Under the pieces are notes generated by a model. The model was not told the DNA's origin. It made no database searches and saw only the letters and a program-made list of their open reading frames with translations. Position numbers and translations under genes: made by a program. 64,000 bases of DNA from Cellulomonas sp. JZ18. Its GTDB lineage: Bacteria; Actinomycetota; Actinomycetes; Actinomycetales; Cellulomonadaceae. The DNA lies in contig NZ_CP045245.1 in NCBI RefSeq assembly GCF_009720485.1, forward strand, positions 3,720,001 to 3,784,000. The letters are read 5' to 3'. This document shows, one piece after another, positions 61,667-64,000 of this stretch (position 1 is its first letter; the number at the start of each line of letters is the position of its first letter).

Positions 61667-61849
61667 TCAGTCGCCGCCGCCACCGCCGTCCGCGCCACCG
61701 TCCCCGCCGCCGTCGCCGTGGTCGTCGCCCCCGACGGCAGCCGAGCCGTCCCGGCGCGAGGCGACCACGCGCTTCGAGTGCAGTGCCGACGCCACCGCCG
61801 AGAGCGCGATTCCGACGGCGACGACGGTCACTCCGATCACGGGCTCCAT
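61667..61849 (-). CDS. Small single-pass membrane protein (60 aa)
   Basis: One N-terminal membrane helix (MEPVIGVTVVAVGIALSAVA) is followed by a short basic stretch (HSKRVVASRRDG) and a Gly/Asp-rich tail. A GAGCTGAGATGG context precedes the ATG. No family recognised. It may be real because of the clean helix plus positive-inside pattern, but it could be spurious. Confidence 0.45.
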   Translation of the reverse strand: MEPVIGVTVVAVGIALSAVASALHSKRVVASRRDGSAAVGGDDHGDGGGDGGADGGGGGD

Positions 61850-61877
61850 CTCAGCTCCTCAGGCCGTGCGTGGCGGT

Positions 61878-62164
61878 TCAGTCGAGCGCCGGCTCGTACA
61901 CCGAGATGTGACGTCCGGAACGCTGCTGGAAGACCGTACCGAGCCAGTCCTCGTACCTCTCGGTCAGGCGCAGGCCGGCGATCCGGGCCATGAGGTCGAG
62001 CTCGGCCGGCCAGGGTCGCCCGGCTCGGGCAGGTCCTCGACCGTGACGCGTCCGCCCAGCAGCCGCGCGGGAACGTGCGCCTGCTCGTGGGGGCGCGCGG
62101 TGCTGATCGTGATCGACGTGGCGCGCAGCCGGGGCCCGCCGGCGCGGACGTCGTCGTCGCTCAT
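61878..62164 (-). pseudogene. C-terminal remnant of a SAM methyltransferase
   Basis: The end of the minus-strand frame reads WPAELDLMARIAGLRLTERY, EDWLGTVFQQRSGRHISVYE, which aligns with the last 50 residues of the methyltransferase at 6108-6848 (WPAELDLMARLAGLVLEERH). A second frame upstream (from ATG at 62164, RLRATSITISTARPHEQAHV) continues the domain, so a frameshift lies near 62010-62025. The SAM-binding N-terminal ~150 residues are missing. It is a decayed paralog. Confidence 0.7.
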
Positions 62165-62510
62165 GCCCCGATGCTGGCACCGGACCCGCCCTCCGTCACG
62201 CACGCCCGACCCCGCCCCGACCACCAGCCGCCTCTCTCTCCCGCCGACGCGACGACCCGCGCCCTCCGGGCGGTGCGACGAGACCGTGATCGTGCACCGG
62301 TCGCGGCCCGCGTCGGTGCACGACCACGGGGTCGCGCGCGGAGCCGGCGTCGGGGCCGGCCCGGCGTCGCGCCCGGAGCCGACACGCCCGGACCGGGACA
62401 CACCGGGCGCTTGACGCAGGCCGGCCGGGCGGCTGGGGTGAACGCCGTCCACGCCCCTGACCTGCACCGGAGGTGACCGTGCGCCGCAGCGGACCGGAGC
62501 CGGCGGCGTC
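62165..62510. other. 346-bp gap without a convincing gene
   Basis: The reading frames here are Arg/Pro-rich and lack any recognisable domain. It is probably decayed sequence of the broken methyltransferase plus the promoter region of the YdjM-like gene. No terminator or operator stands out. Confidence 0.5.
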
Positions 62511-63385
62511 GTGAAGGGCGCCCACCACGCGCTCTGCGGCGCCGCCGCGTGGGTGGCCGTCGCCTCGACCGCGCCGTACACGCTCGGCTGGTACCCGGTC
62601 TCGCCGCTCGGCGTCGTCGCCGGTGCGTTCGTCTGCGCGGGCGCCGCGCTCGCCCCCGACGCGGACCACCACGACGCGACGATCGCGCACTCCCTGCCGC
62701 CGGTGTCCGAGTGGGTGTGCGACGTCGTGGGGCGCCTCGCGGGCGGGCACCGCAACGGGACGCACTCGGTGTTGGGCGTCGGCGTGCTCACCGCGCTCGC
62801 GTGGGGGCGGGGCAGGTCACCATCACCACCGAGCGCCTCGGGGAGCTCGCGCTCGGGGCCGGGGTCCTGTCGCTGCTGCTCGTGGCGTTCGCGGCACGCG
62901 CCCTCGGCCTCGCCCGGCGGCGGCTGGACGCGTGGGCGCTCGCGCTCGCGCTCGCGGCCTTCGTCACCGTGGCGGCCCCCACGGAGTGGGACTGGCTGCC
63001 CGTGGCCGTCGGGCTGGGCGCGGCGGTGCACGTCGCGGGCGACATGCTGACGGGCAGCGGCGTCCCCCTGCTGTGGCCCTGGGAGCCGCGACCGCCGCGC
63101 TGGTGGCGCCGCACCCCGGTGCTCAACGACGTCTGGACCGCCGGGGGCAACCTCGCGCTGCCGCTGCTGGGCACCACGGGGTCCTGGCGGGAGCGGCTGC
63201 TGGTCGCGCCGCTGACGGCCTACGCGGCGTACGGGGTGGGCGCGGCGGTGGTCGGCGGGTCGCTCACGGCGCTGGGGTACGACGCCGACCGGGTGCTGGA
63301 GCGCGTGTGGGAGGCCGCGGGCGCGCTGGTCACCACGGCGACGGTCGTCGGCGCCGTCACCCTCCGGGCGCCGCTGCCGGGCTGA
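62511..63385 (+). pseudogene. YdjM-like membrane-bound metal-dependent hydrolase, frameshifted
   Basis: From GTG at 62511 the N-terminal frame has the family pattern HHALCGAAAW, LAPDADHHDATIAHSLPPVS, and GGHRNGTHSVLGVGVLTALA, the His/Asp metal site of LexA-regulated YdjM-like proteins. The frame then shifts in the G5/G4 runs (62803-62812), after which QVTITTERLGELALGAGVLS and AVHVAGDMLTGSGVPLLWPW continue the same protein to a stop at 63385. One missing base explains the break. The intact product would be about 290 aa. Confidence 0.8.
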
Positions 63386-63848
63386 CGGGACGCACGGCCG
63401 GTCCTGCCGTGAAGAACGTCAGCTCGGGCCCGTAGTCCCCGTCGCGGACCGCGTCGACGACGAACCGGCGACCGGGGAAGGCGCGGTCGAGGGCCGCGTG
63501 CCAGAACCAGGCCATCGGCTCCACGAGGAGCTCCGCCTCGCGCGCGTCGAAGCCCCTGCTGGGGAGCAGGTCCCAGACGTGGACGTGGTTGACCACCTTC
63601 TCGACGGCCGCGACGTCGCCCAGGCGGTCGAACCAGTCGTCCACGACGGCGAGGTCGGTGCGGAACCCGCGCAGCACCGCGCCCCGGTGCTCGACGAACG
63701 GGGGTGCCAGGAGGGCCATGACCGCGGCGATCGTCCCCGCGGAGCCGTGCACGCCGATGAACGGGCGCGGGTCCTGCGGGTGCGCGTCGTCCAGCAGCTC
63801 GGTGAGCTCCGCGAACCCGCGGAGGTCCAGCTCGGGACGGTCCGTCAT
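63357..63848 (-). CDS. Hypothetical protein (163 aa)
   Basis: The protein starts MTDRPELDLRGFAELTELLD and ends with GPELTFFTAGPAVRPVSPAA. Its central region (FRTDLAVVDDWFDRLGDVAA, VEKVVNHVHVWDLLPSRGFD, PMAWFWHAALDRAFPGRRFV) is rich in Trp, His and Asp. It does not match a family I can name. ATG follows CAGGAG. The 3' ends of this gene and the YdjM-like gene overlap by 29 bp. Confidence 0.7.
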   Translation of the reverse strand: MTDRPELDLRGFAELTELLDDAHPQDPRPFIGVHGSAGTIAAVMALLAPPFVEHRGAVLRGFRTDLAVVDDWFDRLGDVAAVEKVVNHVHVWDLLPSRGFDAREAELLVEPMAWFWHAALDRAFPGRRFVVDAVRDGDYGPELTFFTAGPAVRPVSPAAAPGG

Positions 63849-64000
63849 CGCACGCTCCTGCCCGCCCGAGGTCGTCGGGCCCCGTGGACCGCGCCGGGCC
63901 CGGTGCGCCGCACGCACCCGGCGGGCCGGCGCCGTGCCGGACACCAGCCGCGCGACCACCACCGGCGGGGCGGACCGGCCGGGTCCGGCACGGCCAGGCG

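Overview
The window is very G+C-rich, codes densely on both strands, and reads as a plant-polysaccharide-degrading, high-G+C actinobacterium close to Cellulomonas. The main evidence is the left end: a NodB deacetylase and a GH11 xylanase, each with a C-terminal CBM2b xylan-binding module (the module combination known from Cellulomonas fimi Xyn11A), followed by a GH5/X2/CBM46 endoglucanase. Many genes have a TANNNT-like -10 hexamer 6-7 nt before the start codon, which suggests leaderless mRNAs. Most operons are stitched together by 4-nt ATGA or GTGA start/stop overlaps. I saw no rRNA, tRNA, CRISPR array, prophage or insertion sequence.

Layout. 1-9 kb: secreted glycan enzymes with LacI-type operator palindromes, a DUF559/AbiEi-like protein, a HAD phosphatase, a beta-helix protein and a methyltransferase. 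9-16 kb: a lipase-maturation-factor-like membrane protein, two MFS exporters, an SDR and a Nudix/methyltransferase pair. 15.8-18.8 kb: a partner-switching glycosyltransferase operon (PP2C phosphatase, GT2 synthase, STAS antagonist, RsbW-like kinase) in which three of four genes are damaged. 18.9-25.7 kb: a DJ-1 protein, an ECF42-type sigma factor with two YCII/DGPF proteins, acetyltransferases and small proteins. 25.9-30.1 kb: a thiamine ABC transporter (thiB-thiP-thiQ) behind a TPP riboswitch. 30.2-39.4 kb: a MerR/SulP divergent pair and a six-gene Mrp Na+/H+ antiporter operon with fused MnhA-MnhB. 40-49.7 kb: a heterodisulfide-reductase-like Fe-S protein, an ABC-2 exporter next to a two-component system, an ECF sigma/membrane-protein pair and an HTH/Clp_N-SRPBCC pair. 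49.8-52.2 kb: an ArsB-like permease and two members of an uncharacterised protein family. 52.2-60.6 kb: a desferrioxamine-type siderophore operon (desA-desB-desC-desD, then a penicillin-acylase-like amidase and a second acyltransferase) behind tandem iron boxes. 60.7-63.9 kb: an esterase, a broken methyltransferase, a frameshifted YdjM-like protein and an unknown protein.

The observations I rate highest are: a three-copy intergenic element made of four ~21-bp-spaced units with 20/22/20 spacing in the first 9 kb; the decayed partner-switch polysaccharide operon, including a 67-aa in-frame deletion scar of a GAF-PP2C phosphatase; the siderophore operon with a cytoplasmic penicillin-acylase homolog and a second acyltransferase; a three-member uncharacterised paralog family; and the riboswitch with a Shine-Dalgarno-sequestering hairpin. 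Four genes are broken by what looks like a single missing base beside a G/C homopolymer. This may be sequence error rather than biology. All functions are read from sequence motifs by eye; no database search was run.
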